Below, one piece after another: positions 45,835 to 54,978 of a stretch of 64,000 nucleotides of DNA. Each line of letters starts with the position of its first letter. Within the stretch, counting starts at the first letter, position 1. The position numbers and the translations under genes are program-made. The DNA is from Bacteroidaceae bacterium (GTDB lineage Bacteria > Bacteroidota > Bacteroidia > Bacteroidales > Bacteroidaceae): positions 208,967-272,966 of the forward strand of contig JAFYOS010000027.1 of NCBI GenBank assembly GCA_017560125.1. The letters are read 5' to 3'. The notes beneath the pieces are model-generated. The model saw nothing but the letters and a program-made list of their open reading frames with translations. It was not told the DNA's origin and did no database searches.

Positions 45835-46791
45835 ATGGAGAATCTGGATGGACGATTGGTGATAGGTGTCTCTTCGCGAGCGCTTTTCGACCTTGAAAAA
45901 GAGAATGAGATATTCGTACGCGACGGAATAAAGAAATATAGGGAGTATCAAGAGCAGCACGAGGATGAACCGTTGGAAAAGGGTACGGCCTTCTACCTTG
46001 TGAAGAGCCTTCTCGAGCTCAACAAGCAGGCCAACCGCCCCATTGTCGAGGTGGTGGTGATGTCGCGCAACAGCCCCGAGACAGGCATGCGCATGCTGAA
46101 ATCGCTCGATAAATACGAACTGGATATTACCCGCGTGGCCTTGTCGGGTGGCGAGTCGCTGTCGAAGTATCTGAAGGCATTTTCCATCGACCTGTTCCTG
46201 TCGAAGGACGAGCAGGATGTTCAGCGCGTGATAGATTCGGGCATATGTGCCTCGGCGCTCATCTACGCTCCTCCCACCGATTTCGACCCCGAGGACAGCC
46301 GTGTGAAAATCGCTTTCGATGCCGATGCCGTTGTCTTTTCCGATGAATCGGAGTGCCGCTTCAAACAGGAGGGCATGGAGGCCTTCTACAAATACGAGAA
46401 GGAGCATGCCGACGAGCCCTTGAAAGAGGGCCCGTTTGCCAAGTTGCTTATGAAGCTATCGGCCATTCAGGAGTGCTTCCCAACCTCTATCGAGCTATCG
46501 CCGTTGCGCTTGGCTATTGTCACATCGCGCAGTCTGCCATCGCACTTCCGCGTTATAAAAACCCTTCGCAAGTGGGGCGTCTATGTCGATGAGGCCTATT
46601 TCCTTGGCGGCTTGCGCAAGGATGAGCTGCTGAAGGCTTTCGGTGCTCACATCTTCTTCGACGACCAGGATACCCACCTTACCACTTCGAGCAAATATGT
46701 TCCCTCGGGCAAGGTGCCCTACTATTCGTCGTCGCAAATAAACGATGCTATTAAAAAGAACGAAGAAAATAAAGAACAGGAAAATGGCTGA
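45835..46791 (+). CDS. 5'-nucleotidase (cytosolic NT5C1-like family)
   Basis: A 318-residue protein of the cytosolic 5'-nucleotidase I type. Characteristic segments are LVIGVSSRALFDLE near the N-terminus, VVVMSRNSPETGMRM, RVALSGGES, FDADAVVFSDESE in the middle and ARLR-like LAIVTSRSLPSHFRVIKTLR later. The family dephosphorylates nucleoside monophosphates with a HAD-like fold. It is the first gene of a run with a nitroreductase (8-base overlap), mntP and GH95; the Mg/Mn dependence of such enzymes makes the mntP neighbour suggestive but not proof of a link. Confidence 0.88.
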   Translation: MENLDGRLVIGVSSRALFDLEKENEIFVRDGIKKYREYQEQHEDEPLEKGTAFYLVKSLLELNKQANRPIVEVVVMSRNSPETGMRMLKSLDKYELDITRVALSGGESLSKYLKAFSIDLFLSKDEQDVQRVIDSGICASALIYAPPTDFDPEDSRVKIAFDADAVVFSDESECRFKQEGMEAFYKYEKEHADEPLKEGPFAKLLMKLSAIQECFPTSIELSPLRLAIVTSRSLPSHFRVIKTLRKWGVYVDEAYFLGGLRKDELLKAFGAHIFFDDQDTHLTTSSKYVPSGKVPYYSSSQINDAIKKNEENKEQENG

Positions 46792-47422
46792 TAATTATCT
46801 GGATAAGAAACTCGAGGAGTACAAAAATCGCTCCCATGCAAGTGCTCCCGCGCGTCGTCAGGGCACGCTCGTGTCGTTACTTACGAAAAACAGAAGCTGT
46901 CGCGGCTACGATGAATCGTTCATCGTGCGCGACGACCAGCTGCGTAGCATTATAGAGGTCAACACCCTGATACCGTCGGCACGCAATCAGCAGGTGCTGC
47001 GTTTCCGTCCCGTAAACAGTAGCGAGGCCGCAAAAATATTGCCGCATATACGTTTGGGTGGTGCTTTGCCCGAACTGAAACTGCCCCTGCCGGGCACCCG
47101 TCCCAATGCCTTCATTGTAATATGTTCCACCGTCCCCGAAACGAAATATGTGTCGGTCGATATGGGAATCTCGGCCCAGAGCATGCTGTTGCGCGCCGTG
47201 GAGATGGGGCTTGCCGGAATATGTATAGGCGCCTTCGATAAAGAGGCTGTGAAGCAAGAGCTTGCGCTCGACCTAGAGCCATTGATGATTATTGCCATAG
47301 GTCGCAGTTGCGAGGATATACGTTTGGTCGAGATTTCCGAGGGCGATTCGCAAACCTATTATCGCCGCGAGGGGATACACTATGTGCCTAAGCTCAAGGC
47401 CGATGATTTGATTATAAAATAA
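46784..47422 (+). CDS. Nitroreductase family FMN-dependent oxidoreductase
   Basis: A 212-residue protein. The N-terminal helix is followed by TKNRSCRGYDES, the usual FMN phosphate-binding start of nitroreductase domains, then SARNQQVLRF, and GISAQSMLLRAVEMGLAGICIGAF, the conserved dimer/FMN helix. Such enzymes reduce nitro compounds, quinones or enoates with NAD(P)H; no specific substrate can be read. Start at 46784 overlaps the 5'-nucleotidase by 8 bases; an earlier frame from 46745 lies within that gene. Confidence 0.9.
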   Translation: MADNYLDKKLEEYKNRSHASAPARRQGTLVSLLTKNRSCRGYDESFIVRDDQLRSIIEVNTLIPSARNQQVLRFRPVNSSEAAKILPHIRLGGALPELKLPLPGTRPNAFIVICSTVPETKYVSVDMGISAQSMLLRAVEMGLAGICIGAFDKEAVKQELALDLEPLMIIAIGRSCEDIRLVEISEGDSQTYYRREGIHYVPKLKADDLIIK

Positions 47423-47429
47423 GTATTAT

Positions 47430-47990
47430 ATGGATAAAATAGAATTGTTGATAATAGCGGTAGCTCTGTCGATGGACGCTTTTGCGGTGGCAATAGCCAA
47501 GGGTCTTTCCGTTCCTTGTATTAAGCCGCGCCACGCCATTTGTGTGGGCAGTTGGTTCGGTGGATTTCAGGCGTTGATGCCTCTTTTGGGATACTATTTG
47601 GGCGTCACTTTCTCGCGCCTTGTGTCGAGCATCGACCATTGGATAGCATTTCTCCTGTTGGGGCTCATTGGATTCAATATGATAAAGGAATCGCTCTCAG
47701 GCGAAAAGGTTACTCCCGACCCCGATTTCTCGGTGAAGACTATGTTCCTGATGGCGGTTGCAACCAGCATCGATGCACTTGCTGTCGGTGTGTCGTTTGC
47801 GGTGCTTTCGGTCGAAATATGGTCGGCAGTGGCCATCATCGGCATTACCACGTTCATCCTGTCGGTTGTGGGGCTTAAAATAGGCAACATTTTTGGTTGC
47901 CGTTACAAATCGAAAGCCGAATTTTTGGGTGGAGCCATTCTCTTGGCGCTTGGCGTGAAAATCCTTGTCGAGCACACCTGTTTGGCATAA
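47430..47990 (+). CDS. mntP: Manganese efflux pump MntP (YebN)
   Basis: A 186-residue membrane protein with six TM helices. The two inverted repeats carry the acidic Mn2+-site motifs ALSMDAFAVAIAKG (near 11-24) and ATSIDALAVGVSFA (near 110-123), which define the family. It exports Mn2+ to limit toxicity. Some bacteria control mntP by a yybP-ykoY riboswitch, but only 7 bases separate it from the nitroreductase gene, so there is no room for one. Confidence 0.95.
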   Translation: MDKIELLIIAVALSMDAFAVAIAKGLSVPCIKPRHAICVGSWFGGFQALMPLLGYYLGVTFSRLVSSIDHWIAFLLLGLIGFNMIKESLSGEKVTPDPDFSVKTMFLMAVATSIDALAVGVSFAVLSVEIWSAVAIIGITTFILSVVGLKIGNIFGCRYKSKAEFLGGAILLALGVKILVEHTCLA

Positions 47991-48032
47991 TTATCTGTCC
48001 TTTGTGGCAATATGTTTTTAGTAAATGGGCCT

Positions 48033-50459
48033 ATGAAAAAACTATATTTATCGCTGTTGCTTGTTCTGGTGTCGATGTTTTCACATGCCGACAATCTGAA
48101 ATTGTTCTACACCGCGCCCGCACGTACATGGGTAGAGGCTTTGCCCATTGGAAATTCGCGCCTTGGCGCCATGGTTTATGGCGGTGTGCAGCGCGAGGTG
48201 TTGAAACTGAACGAAGAGACATTTTGGGCGGGTGGTCCGCACCACAATAACAATCCGCTGCTGCGTGGCAAGCTGAGCGAGATACGTTCGCTCATTTTTA
48301 ATAACCGTTTCGGCGAGGCGCAAGGGCTCATCGACAAGGTCGCTTTCACGGGGCAGCATGGCATGCGCTATCTTACATTGGGCGCATTGGCCATCGATTT
48401 TCCCGGACATGTTGCTGCCGGCGATTATCATCGCCAATTGGATATAAGCAATGCTACAGCCACCACGCAATACAAGGTGAACGGTGTAACCTATCGTCGC
48501 ACCGTTTTTGCTTCGCTTGCCGACGATGTAATAATCATGCACATAGAGGCCGACAGTGCGCGAGCGCTCTCCTTCGATGTGTCGTACGACAGGCACGATT
48601 CGATGGTGGAGATTGATGGCTCGACGCTTATCATGCGTTGTGCCGGAGTGGAGCAGGAGGGTATTCCTGCCGCTTTGCGTGCCGAGTGCCGTGTGCAGGT
48701 CAAGAGCGACGGCAAGCTGCGCGCTACCGATTCCTCTATTAAGGTCAATGCTGCCACCAAGGCCGTTCTATACATTTCGGCAGCCACGAACTATGTGAAT
48801 TACAACGATGTGAGCGCCAACGAGAGCAAGCGTGCTGCTACAATCCTAAAGCGAGCCACCAAGCGAAAATACGACGACGCATTGCAGGCCCATGTGACTG
48901 CATATAAAAAGCAGTTCGACAGGGTGGCTCTGTCGCTGCCCGTGAGCGAGGCCTCCAAAGCACCCACCGATGTGCGCGTGCGCAATTTTGGTAACGGCAA
49001 GGATAAAAGCCTGGCCGCACTGATGTTCCAATATGGTCGCTATCTGCTTATCAGCTCCTCGCAACCCGGTGGTCAGCCGGCCAATCTGCAAGGCATATGG
49101 AACGAGAGCATGAATGCTCCTTGGGATAGTAAATATACAATAAACATCAATACCGAGATGAATTACTGGCCGGCCGAGGTGACCAACCTTGCCGAGACGC
49201 ACGAACCGCTCTTCTCTATGGTTGGCGACCTGTCGCAGACGGGTACGGCCACGGCGCGTACCCTGTATGGCGCGCGTGGATGGGTGGCCCATCACAATAC
49301 CGACCTATGGCGTGTGGCCGGCCCTGTGGATGCTGCATACTACGGCATGTGGCCCAATGGCGGTGCATGGCTTGCCACACATTTGTGGCAGCACTATCTG
49401 TTTACGGGCGACAAGCATTTTCTTGAGCGTTACTACCCGGTGATGAAGGGATGTGCCGATTTTTATATCACTTCGCTTGTGAAGCACCCCGAGCATGGGT
49501 GGCTCGTTACGGCGCCCTCCGTTTCGCCCGAGCATGGATATGCCGGCCCTTCGATAACCGCAGGTTGCACCATGGACAATCAGATTGCTTTCGATGCCAT
49601 GAACAACGTGCTTGTCGCCGCCTCTGTTTTGGGCATCGACAAGGAGTATCGCGACACCCTCTCGGCAGTAATCGCACAGTTGCCGCCCATGCAGATTGGT
49701 CGTCATAACCAGTTGCAGGAGTGGCTTGTCGATGCCGATGACCCGCGCAACGAGCATCGCCACATATCGCACCTCTATGGATTGTATCCAAGTAATCAGA
49801 TATCGCCATATAGCAACCCCGAACTGTTCCAGGCTGCCCGTAACACCCTTGTGCAGCGTGGCGACAAGGCTACCGGCTGGAGCATAGGTTGGAAGGTTAA
49901 TTTCTGGGCTCGCATGCTCGATGGCAACCACGCCTATCGCATCATAGAGAATATGCTCAATCTGTTGCCCGACGATAGCAAGCAACGCGAATATCCCGAC
50001 GGTCGCACATATCCCAATCTGTTCGACGCCCATCCGCCGTTCCAGATTGACGGCAATTTCGGATTCACGGCGGGTGTAGCCGAAATGCTTTTGCAGAGCC
50101 ACGACGGCGCTGTGCATCTGCTTCCGGCGCTTCCCGATGCGTGGGATAGCGGCTCGGTGAAGGGGCTTGTGGCGCGTGGCGGTTTTGTGGTCGATATGTC
50201 GTGGAGCGGTGGCCAGCCCGACAGCGTGCGTGTGGTGTCGCGCATTGGTGGCGTGCTGCGTCTGCGTTCATACACCCCGCTCAAGGGCGCTGGGCTTGTT
50301 CCCGCACAGGGCGATTGCCCCAATTTGCTGTATGCGCCTGCATCGGTGGCTTCTCCCATCGTTTCCAAAGAGATTGTGCCTCAGCAGCCCAAACTATACA
50401 AGGTGTTCGAATATGACATCGCCACCCGCGCCGGTGAGGAGTATATATTCACGCGATAG
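48033..50459 (+). CDS. Secreted GH95 alpha-L-fucosidase (or alpha-L-galactosidase)
   Basis: An 808-residue protein when begun at 48033, which yields a signal peptide ending FSHA; an ATG seven codons earlier is also open. The N-terminal beta domain starts [28 protein letters not shown], diagnostic for GH95. The (alpha/alpha)6 catalytic barrel has TEMNYWP (373-379) and [10 protein letters not shown] (668-677), with Asp673 as the likely base. The C-terminal beta domain completes the fold. GH95 enzymes invert and usually release alpha-1,2-fucose from mucin, milk oligosaccharides or plant xyloglucan. The gene is 42 bases after mntP without an obvious promoter. Confidence 0.93.
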   Translation: MKKLYLSLLLVLVSMFSHADNLKLFYTAPARTWVEALPIGNSRLGAMVYGGVQREVLKLNEETFWAGGPHHNNNPLLRGKLSEIRSLIFNNRFGEAQGLIDKVAFTGQHGMRYLTLGALAIDFPGHVAAGDYHRQLDISNATATTQYKVNGVTYRRTVFASLADDVIIMHIEADSARALSFDVSYDRHDSMVEIDGSTLIMRCAGVEQEGIPAALRAECRVQVKSDGKLRATDSSIKVNAATKAVLYISAATNYVNYNDVSANESKRAATILKRATKRKYDDALQAHVTAYKKQFDRVALSLPVSEASKAPTDVRVRNFGNGKDKSLAALMFQYGRYLLISSSQPGGQPANLQGIWNESMNAPWDSKYTININTEMNYWPAEVTNLAETHEPLFSMVGDLSQTGTATARTLYGARGWVAHHNTDLWRVAGPVDAAYYGMWPNGGAWLATHLWQHYLFTGDKHFLERYYPVMKGCADFYITSLVKHPEHGWLVTAPSVSPEHGYAGPSITAGCTMDNQIAFDAMNNVLVAASVLGIDKEYRDTLSAVIAQLPPMQIGRHNQLQEWLVDADDPRNEHRHISHLYGLYPSNQISPYSNPELFQAARNTLVQRGDKATGWSIGWKVNFWARMLDGNHAYRIIENMLNLLPDDSKQREYPDGRTYPNLFDAHPPFQIDGNFGFTAGVAEMLLQSHDGAVHLLPALPDAWDSGSVKGLVARGGFVVDMSWSGGQPDSVRVVSRIGGVLRLRSYTPLKGAGLVPAQGDCPNLLYAPASVASPIVSKEIVPQQPKLYKVFEYDIATRAGEEYIFTR

Positions 50460-50471
50460 CACTTTGGAATG

Positions 50472-51266
50472 CTACGGGATAAGCAGTTCGCCTGCTGATA
50501 TTGGGGTGTTGTATTCCATTTTGGTGCTTTCCACTATGGGATAGCTTACTCCGTTGTATAGGAATAGATTGCGGCACGAATTCAGCAACCCTGTGGCGTT
50601 GTCGAAATGCCCCTCTATTATCAATGTGCCACCCTCGATGCTTGTTTCGTGGCGCAGGGTGGTGTTGTGCTCGTTGTTTTCTATTTTAATATCTGTGTAG
50701 TCCGAGAATTTTTCGAGCACGTTTTCCATTTTTATGAGCCCCTTCAAACCGGTGGGACTCTTTTTTATTCCCTTATATAGCAATTCTTTATTTTTCCACA
50801 TGTAAACGCTGTCGTTTACAAAAATGTTACACACCTTTATGCTGTCGAAATCTATATCAACCCTTTGTATGATGTTTCCTTCGCTTTGAATACATCTGTA
50901 CTTGCATTTTGCCGGTTCGCCCGTCGATGAGCACTCTACATAGTCGGGGCTTGCCGAATTTACGCGCGCATCAAATTCCAGACAGATGGTGCTTACTTCC
51001 CTTATGGCTTTTATGGCATGGGTTATTATATCCTTTGAACTCATTGGCGATGCGTTTGCTACGTTCGGGCGTAACGGGTTGAACCCCATTATCAGCAGAA
51101 TGGCTATCGCAGCCGCTATTACCGATACCTGTACCACCCGTCGTTGTTTTTTGCTCCTGTTATTCACTTTTTTCAGTATCATCGTGTGGTTCAGATGTTT
51201 TGGGGTCAGCAGCTCTATAATCCTACGTTCTTTTTCGTTGTTTATGCAGTTAAAATCCTTTTCCAT
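50472..51266 (-). CDS. Putative anti-sigma factor with an extracytoplasmic LolA-like domain
   Basis: A 264-residue single-pass protein. The cytoplasmic N-terminus (1-43) is charged. A TM helix lies at about 44-62 (VVQVSVIAAAIAILLIMGF). The outer domain (about 75-264) is beta-rich with LEFDARVNS..., MENVLEKFSDYTDI and VSYPIVESTKMEYNTPIS, which recalls LolA/LppX-type half-barrels that sense outer membrane protein or lipid status. It follows the ECF sigma gene by 20 bases, the standard position for its anti-sigma. The zinc-finger type anti-sigma motif is not evident. Confidence 0.72.
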   Translation of the reverse strand: MEKDFNCINNEKERRIIELLTPKHLNHTMILKKVNNRSKKQRRVVQVSVIAAAIAILLIMGFNPLRPNVANASPMSSKDIITHAIKAIREVSTICLEFDARVNSASPDYVECSSTGEPAKCKYRCIQSEGNIIQRVDIDFDSIKVCNIFVNDSVYMWKNKELLYKGIKKSPTGLKGLIKMENVLEKFSDYTDIKIENNEHNTTLRHETSIEGGTLIIEGHFDNATGLLNSCRNLFLYNGVSYPIVESTKMEYNTPISAGELLIP

Positions 51267-51286
51267 AATATGTTGTAGCTAAATGG

Positions 51287-51796
51287 TTATATATCGGCTT
51301 TCTCTATCTCTTTTCTAAGTTTTTCTATACCATACTTGAAACGCGATTTTGCAGTGGTTATAGGTATTTTCAATATGTCTGCAATATCGACGAAGGTTCT
51401 GTTTCCATGTATGTGCAATCTTATAACCTCGCTCTGTTCATCGGGTATTATGTCGAGTAGTGTATTTATGAGATTGAATTCCTCTTCGATGTTCCTGGGC
51501 TCCGTTTCAGCGATATTGGTGAGCTCTGTACCCTCTATGCTGATAGTATTATTTTGTTGGCGTTTGCGTAACAGCAGGGTGCAGTTGTTCGATAGGGCGC
51601 GGTAAATGTAACTTTTAAGGTTCTCTATCTCATTCAATTGTTCACCTTTAGAGTACATGGATAAATATAGATTTTGTATAATGTCTTCTGCGTCCTGCTT
51701 GTCTCCAAGGCGGTAATAGGCATAACGATAAAGGTTCTTCAGTTCATTTTCTATCGTTTCGGTTAGTTTAATGGTTATTTTTTTCTTGAAAATCAT
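51287..51796 (-). CDS. ECF-type RNA polymerase sigma factor
   Basis: A 169-residue sigma-70 family member with region 2 (LYRYAYYRLGDKQDAEDIIQN) and region 4 (FVDIADILKIPITTAKSRFKYGIEKLR) only, as in ECF factors. The adjacent downstream gene is a likely membrane anti-sigma. The pair is divergent from the oxalate operon across 196 bases, so control of frc-oxc is possible but not shown; ECF factors often control their own operon. Confidence 0.92.
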   Translation of the reverse strand: MIFKKKITIKLTETIENELKNLYRYAYYRLGDKQDAEDIIQNLYLSMYSKGEQLNEIENLKSYIYRALSNNCTLLLRKRQQNNTISIEGTELTNIAETEPRNIEEEFNLINTLLDIIPDEQSEVIRLHIHGNRTFVDIADILKIPITTAKSRFKYGIEKLRKEIEKADI

Positions 51797-51992
51797 AGAT
51801 TCATTTTTTACGTTTCTATCAATATGATGTTCAGTGATACAAAAAGACGTAAAAATAGGTTTGTTTTTTATAAAAAATATAATCTATACGTGTCGCTTCA
51901 TTTCGGCATACAAACCTAAATCCAATTCTGTTGTTATTAGTCAGTGAAGCGCATTGCGCAAATTAGTTATCAATTTTTTAATAAACAAGATT
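51797..51992. promoter_or_regulatory. Divergent control region, ECF sigma / oxalate operon
   Basis: TAGGTTTG on the plus strand (51856-51863) could serve as a -7 box for frc, with a leader of about 120 bases. The same octamer in reverse (CAAACCTA, 51911-51918) gives a minus-strand box for the sigma gene. The two boxes face each other, so the transcripts would overlap by about 35 bases. Neither has a clear -33 element, so an ECF-type promoter remains possible. Confidence 0.4.
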
Positions 51993-53264
51993 ATGACAGC
52001 ACCATTAAAAGGAATCAGAGTAATCGACTGGACACAGGTACAGTCCGGTCCTTCGTGTACACAAATGCTCGCGTGGTTGGGCGCCGATGTTATCAAGATT
52101 GAACGTACCGGAGTGGGCGATCCTACACGCACCGAGTTGCTCGACAAGCCCGGCCTCGATGGCATCTACTACCTGCAGCTCAACTGTAACAAACGCTCTA
52201 TCGAGCTCGATATGAAGACTCCCGAGGGCAAGGAAATCCTAACCCGCCTGCTGAAGACGGCCGATATTTTCGTCGAGAACCTTCACCCCGGTGCAGTTGC
52301 CAAGCTGGGCTTCTCGTGGGATGAGGTACACAAGATAAATCCTCGCGTGATTTATGGAACCATCAAGGGGTTCAATGACGATTCTCCCTTTGCGAGCGTA
52401 AAGGCATTCGAGCCCGTGGCACAGTGTGCGGGCGGTGCGGCTGCAACCACCGGCTGGTGGAAGGGCGAGTACAATATCCCCACGCAGTCGGGTGCAGCGC
52501 TTGGCGATAGTAACACAGGTATGCACCTGCTTATAGGTCTGCTTGCGGCTCTCATGCAGCGCGAAAAGACCGGCGAGGGATGCTTCGTGGAGCAGTCGAT
52601 GCAGGATGCGGTTATCAACCTCTGCCGCATAAAGCTACGCGACCAGCAGATACTGGAGCACACCGGCGTGCTGAAGCATTTGCCGCAGTATCCTAAAGAA
52701 AAATTCGGTAACACCGTTCCCCGCGGCGGTAACGTCGAAGGTGGTCAGGTGCTTGGTTGGTGCTATCGTTGCAAGGGATGGGAGAGCGATCCCAATGCCT
52801 TTGTATATATTGTGCTGCAGAACGAGGAGAAACCCTTTGCCGATGCTTGCCGTGCGATTGGTAAGCCCGAATGGATTACCGATCCCAAATACAATACACC
52901 GGCTGCACGCAACGAGGTCAAGGAGGAGATTTATGCCGCCATCGAGAAATTTACCATGACCAAGGACAAGATAGAGGTAGTGCGCGAGCTCGGAAAGGCC
53001 GGCGTACCCTGCGGCCCCGTCCTCAGCATGCTCGAGATAGAGAACGACGAGTCGTTGCGCAAGTGCGGAACCATTGTAGAGGTTGACCAGCCCAAGCGCG
53101 GTAAGTTCATCACCATTGGTTGTCCTCCCAAGTTCTCGAACTACAAACCCGAGGTGAAGGCGGCTCCTCTTTTGGGCGAGCACACCGACGAGGTGCTCAA
53201 GGAGATAGGCTATACGCCCGCCGAAATAGCACAGCTTCGTAGCAAACATGTCGTATGCAAATAA
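51993..53264 (+). CDS. frc: Formyl-CoA:oxalate CoA-transferase
   Basis: A 423-residue class III CoA-transferase. It moves CoA from formyl-CoA to oxalate in the cytoplasm. The start at 51993 aligns with known enzymes; an open frame from 51954 adds unrelated residues. Gln17 lies in [11 protein letters not shown], catalytic Asp172 in [12 protein letters not shown], and the flexible glycine loop in [27 protein letters not shown] is nearly identical to the E. coli enzyme as I recall it. One departure is Glu48 where Trp is usual. It is the first gene of frc-oxc-AEC, 10 bases before oxc. Confidence 0.94.
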   Translation: MTAPLKGIRVIDWTQVQSGPSCTQMLAWLGADVIKIERTGVGDPTRTELLDKPGLDGIYYLQLNCNKRSIELDMKTPEGKEILTRLLKTADIFVENLHPGAVAKLGFSWDEVHKINPRVIYGTIKGFNDDSPFASVKAFEPVAQCAGGAAATTGWWKGEYNIPTQSGAALGDSNTGMHLLIGLLAALMQREKTGEGCFVEQSMQDAVINLCRIKLRDQQILEHTGVLKHLPQYPKEKFGNTVPRGGNVEGGQVLGWCYRCKGWESDPNAFVYIVLQNEEKPFADACRAIGKPEWITDPKYNTPAARNEVKEEIYAAIEKFTMTKDKIEVVRELGKAGVPCGPVLSMLEIENDESLRKCGTIVEVDQPKRGKFITIGCPPKFSNYKPEVKAAPLLGEHTDEVLKEIGYTPAEIAQLRSKHVVCK

Positions 53265-53274
53265 AAATGATATT

Positions 53275-54975
53275 ATGACAACCGGACAAGATAATCTAAC
53301 AGATGGCATGCACCTGATGGTGGATGCACTGAAGAAAAACGGAGTGGAAACGATATTCGGCGTTGTTGGTATTCCTGTTACCGACCTTGCGCGTCACGCC
53401 CAAGAGGTGGGCATACGCTACATTGGTTTCCGCCACGAGCAGTCGGCGGGCAATGCAGCCGCCATCAGCGGATTCCTTACCAAGAAACCCGGCATTTGCC
53501 TCACCGTGTCGGCGCCGGGCTTCCTGAATGGCCTCACCGCTCTTGCCTGTGCCACCATAAACGGTTTCCCCATGATACAGATAAGCGGCTCGAGCAACCG
53601 CAATATCATCGACCTGCAACAAGGCGATTACGAGGGGCTCGACCAGATGAATGTGGCAAAGCCGTTTGCCAAGGCGGCCTATCGCATCAACCGTCCCGAG
53701 GATATTGCCGTTGGCGTGGCGCGTGCCATACGCACTGCGGTGTCGGGACGTCCCGGCGGTGTCTATCTCGATATAACCACTGCCATGCTCTCGGCAACCA
53801 TCGACGCCGATGTTGCGGCCAAGTCCCTCTTTGTTCCCGTGGATCCTGCCCCCAAGCAGATACCCTCGAATAGTGCCGTGGAGCGTGCCATGCGCCTGCT
53901 TGCACAGGCCAAGAAGCCGCTCATAATCATAGGCAAGGGTGCCGCATATTCCCAGGCCGACGAGGCTGTGAAAAATTTTGTCGAGAAGAGTGGCATTCCA
54001 TACCTTCCCATGTCTATGGCCAAGGGATTGCTGCCCGACAACCACAAGCAGTGTGCCGCTTCGGCGCGTGGCTATGTGCTTGGTAACGCCGACGTGGTGA
54101 TGCTGCTTGGTGCCCGACTGAATTGGTTGCTCACCCATGGCAAGGGAAAAAAGTGGAACCCCGATGCGCAGTTCATTCAGCTCGATATCGATGCCACCGA
54201 GATTGACAGCAACCGCCCGATAGCTGCCCCCGTGGTGGGTGACATCGGCTCCTCGCTGTCGCTCATGCTCGACAAGCTGAGCAGTTACCCCATGCAGCCA
54301 TGCAAGGAGTGGTGCGATGCCATCGACAAAATTAAGAGCGAGAACAGCACCAAAATGGCAACCAAGCTTAGCAGCACCTCTCAGCCAATGAACTACTTCA
54401 ATGCTCTGAAGGCTATCAGCGATGTGCTCGACAAGCATCGCGACATATATGTGGTCAACGAGGGTGCAAATACGCTCGATGATACCCGCAACGTCATCAA
54501 TATGTACCATCCGCGCCGTCGTCTCGACTGCGGCACATGGGGTGTCATGGGTGTGGGAATGGGCTATAGCATCGCTGCTGCCGTCACCGGCAAGCGCCCG
54601 GTAATAGCCATCGAGGGCGACAGTGCGTTCGGTTTCAGCGGCATGGAGGTAGAAACCATCTGCCGTTACAAACTGCCTGTGACCATCGTTGTCTTCAATA
54701 ACAACGGCATATATCGCGGCACCGACAAGAACCTCGGCGGTGGCAGCGACCCTGCGCCCACGACACTAACCATTGGCGCTCGTTACGACAAGATGATAGA
54801 GGCCTTTGGAGGCGCTTCGTTCAATGCCACCACCCCCGAGGAACTGCGCACGGCGGTCGAGGGTGGCCTGCAGTCGGGCAAGCCCACGCTCGTCAACTGC
54901 GTGATAGATCCATCGGTGGGGCTCGAAAGCGGTCACATAGGTAATCTTAATCCCAAATCAACCATTAAGAAATAG
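53275..54975 (+). CDS. oxc: Oxalyl-CoA decarboxylase
   Basis: A 566-residue ThDP-dependent decarboxylase that turns oxalyl-CoA into formyl-CoA and CO2. The start at 53275 is 10 bases after frc. The catalytic Glu55 is in FRHEQSAGNAAA. The ThDP/Mg site is GDSAFGFSGMEVE with a downstream NNN (448 onward), and ICRYKLPVTIVVFNNNG is close to the Oxalobacter enzyme. The central domain (about 195-350) binds nucleotide activator in relatives. Together with frc it forms a closed cycle that regenerates formyl-CoA and releases formate, consuming one proton per oxalate. Confidence 0.96.
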   Translation: MTTGQDNLTDGMHLMVDALKKNGVETIFGVVGIPVTDLARHAQEVGIRYIGFRHEQSAGNAAAISGFLTKKPGICLTVSAPGFLNGLTALACATINGFPMIQISGSSNRNIIDLQQGDYEGLDQMNVAKPFAKAAYRINRPEDIAVGVARAIRTAVSGRPGGVYLDITTAMLSATIDADVAAKSLFVPVDPAPKQIPSNSAVERAMRLLAQAKKPLIIIGKGAAYSQADEAVKNFVEKSGIPYLPMSMAKGLLPDNHKQCAASARGYVLGNADVVMLLGARLNWLLTHGKGKKWNPDAQFIQLDIDATEIDSNRPIAAPVVGDIGSSLSLMLDKLSSYPMQPCKEWCDAIDKIKSENSTKMATKLSSTSQPMNYFNALKAISDVLDKHRDIYVVNEGANTLDDTRNVINMYHPRRRLDCGTWGVMGVGMGYSIAAAVTGKRPVIAIEGDSAFGFSGMEVETICRYKLPVTIVVFNNNGIYRGTDKNLGGGSDPAPTTLTIGARYDKMIEAFGGASFNATTPEELRTAVEGGLQSGKPTLVNCVIDPSVGLESGHIGNLNPKSTIKK

Positions 54976-54978
54976 TGT

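Noticed and set aside
47423-47429. yybP-ykoY manganese riboswitch before mntP
   Set aside because: Only 7 bases separate nitroreductase and mntP, too few for an aptamer.
53296-54510. 404-codon minus-strand frame opposite oxc
   Set aside because: Antisense to a well supported decarboxylase; His/Gly-rich composition and no recognisable fold.
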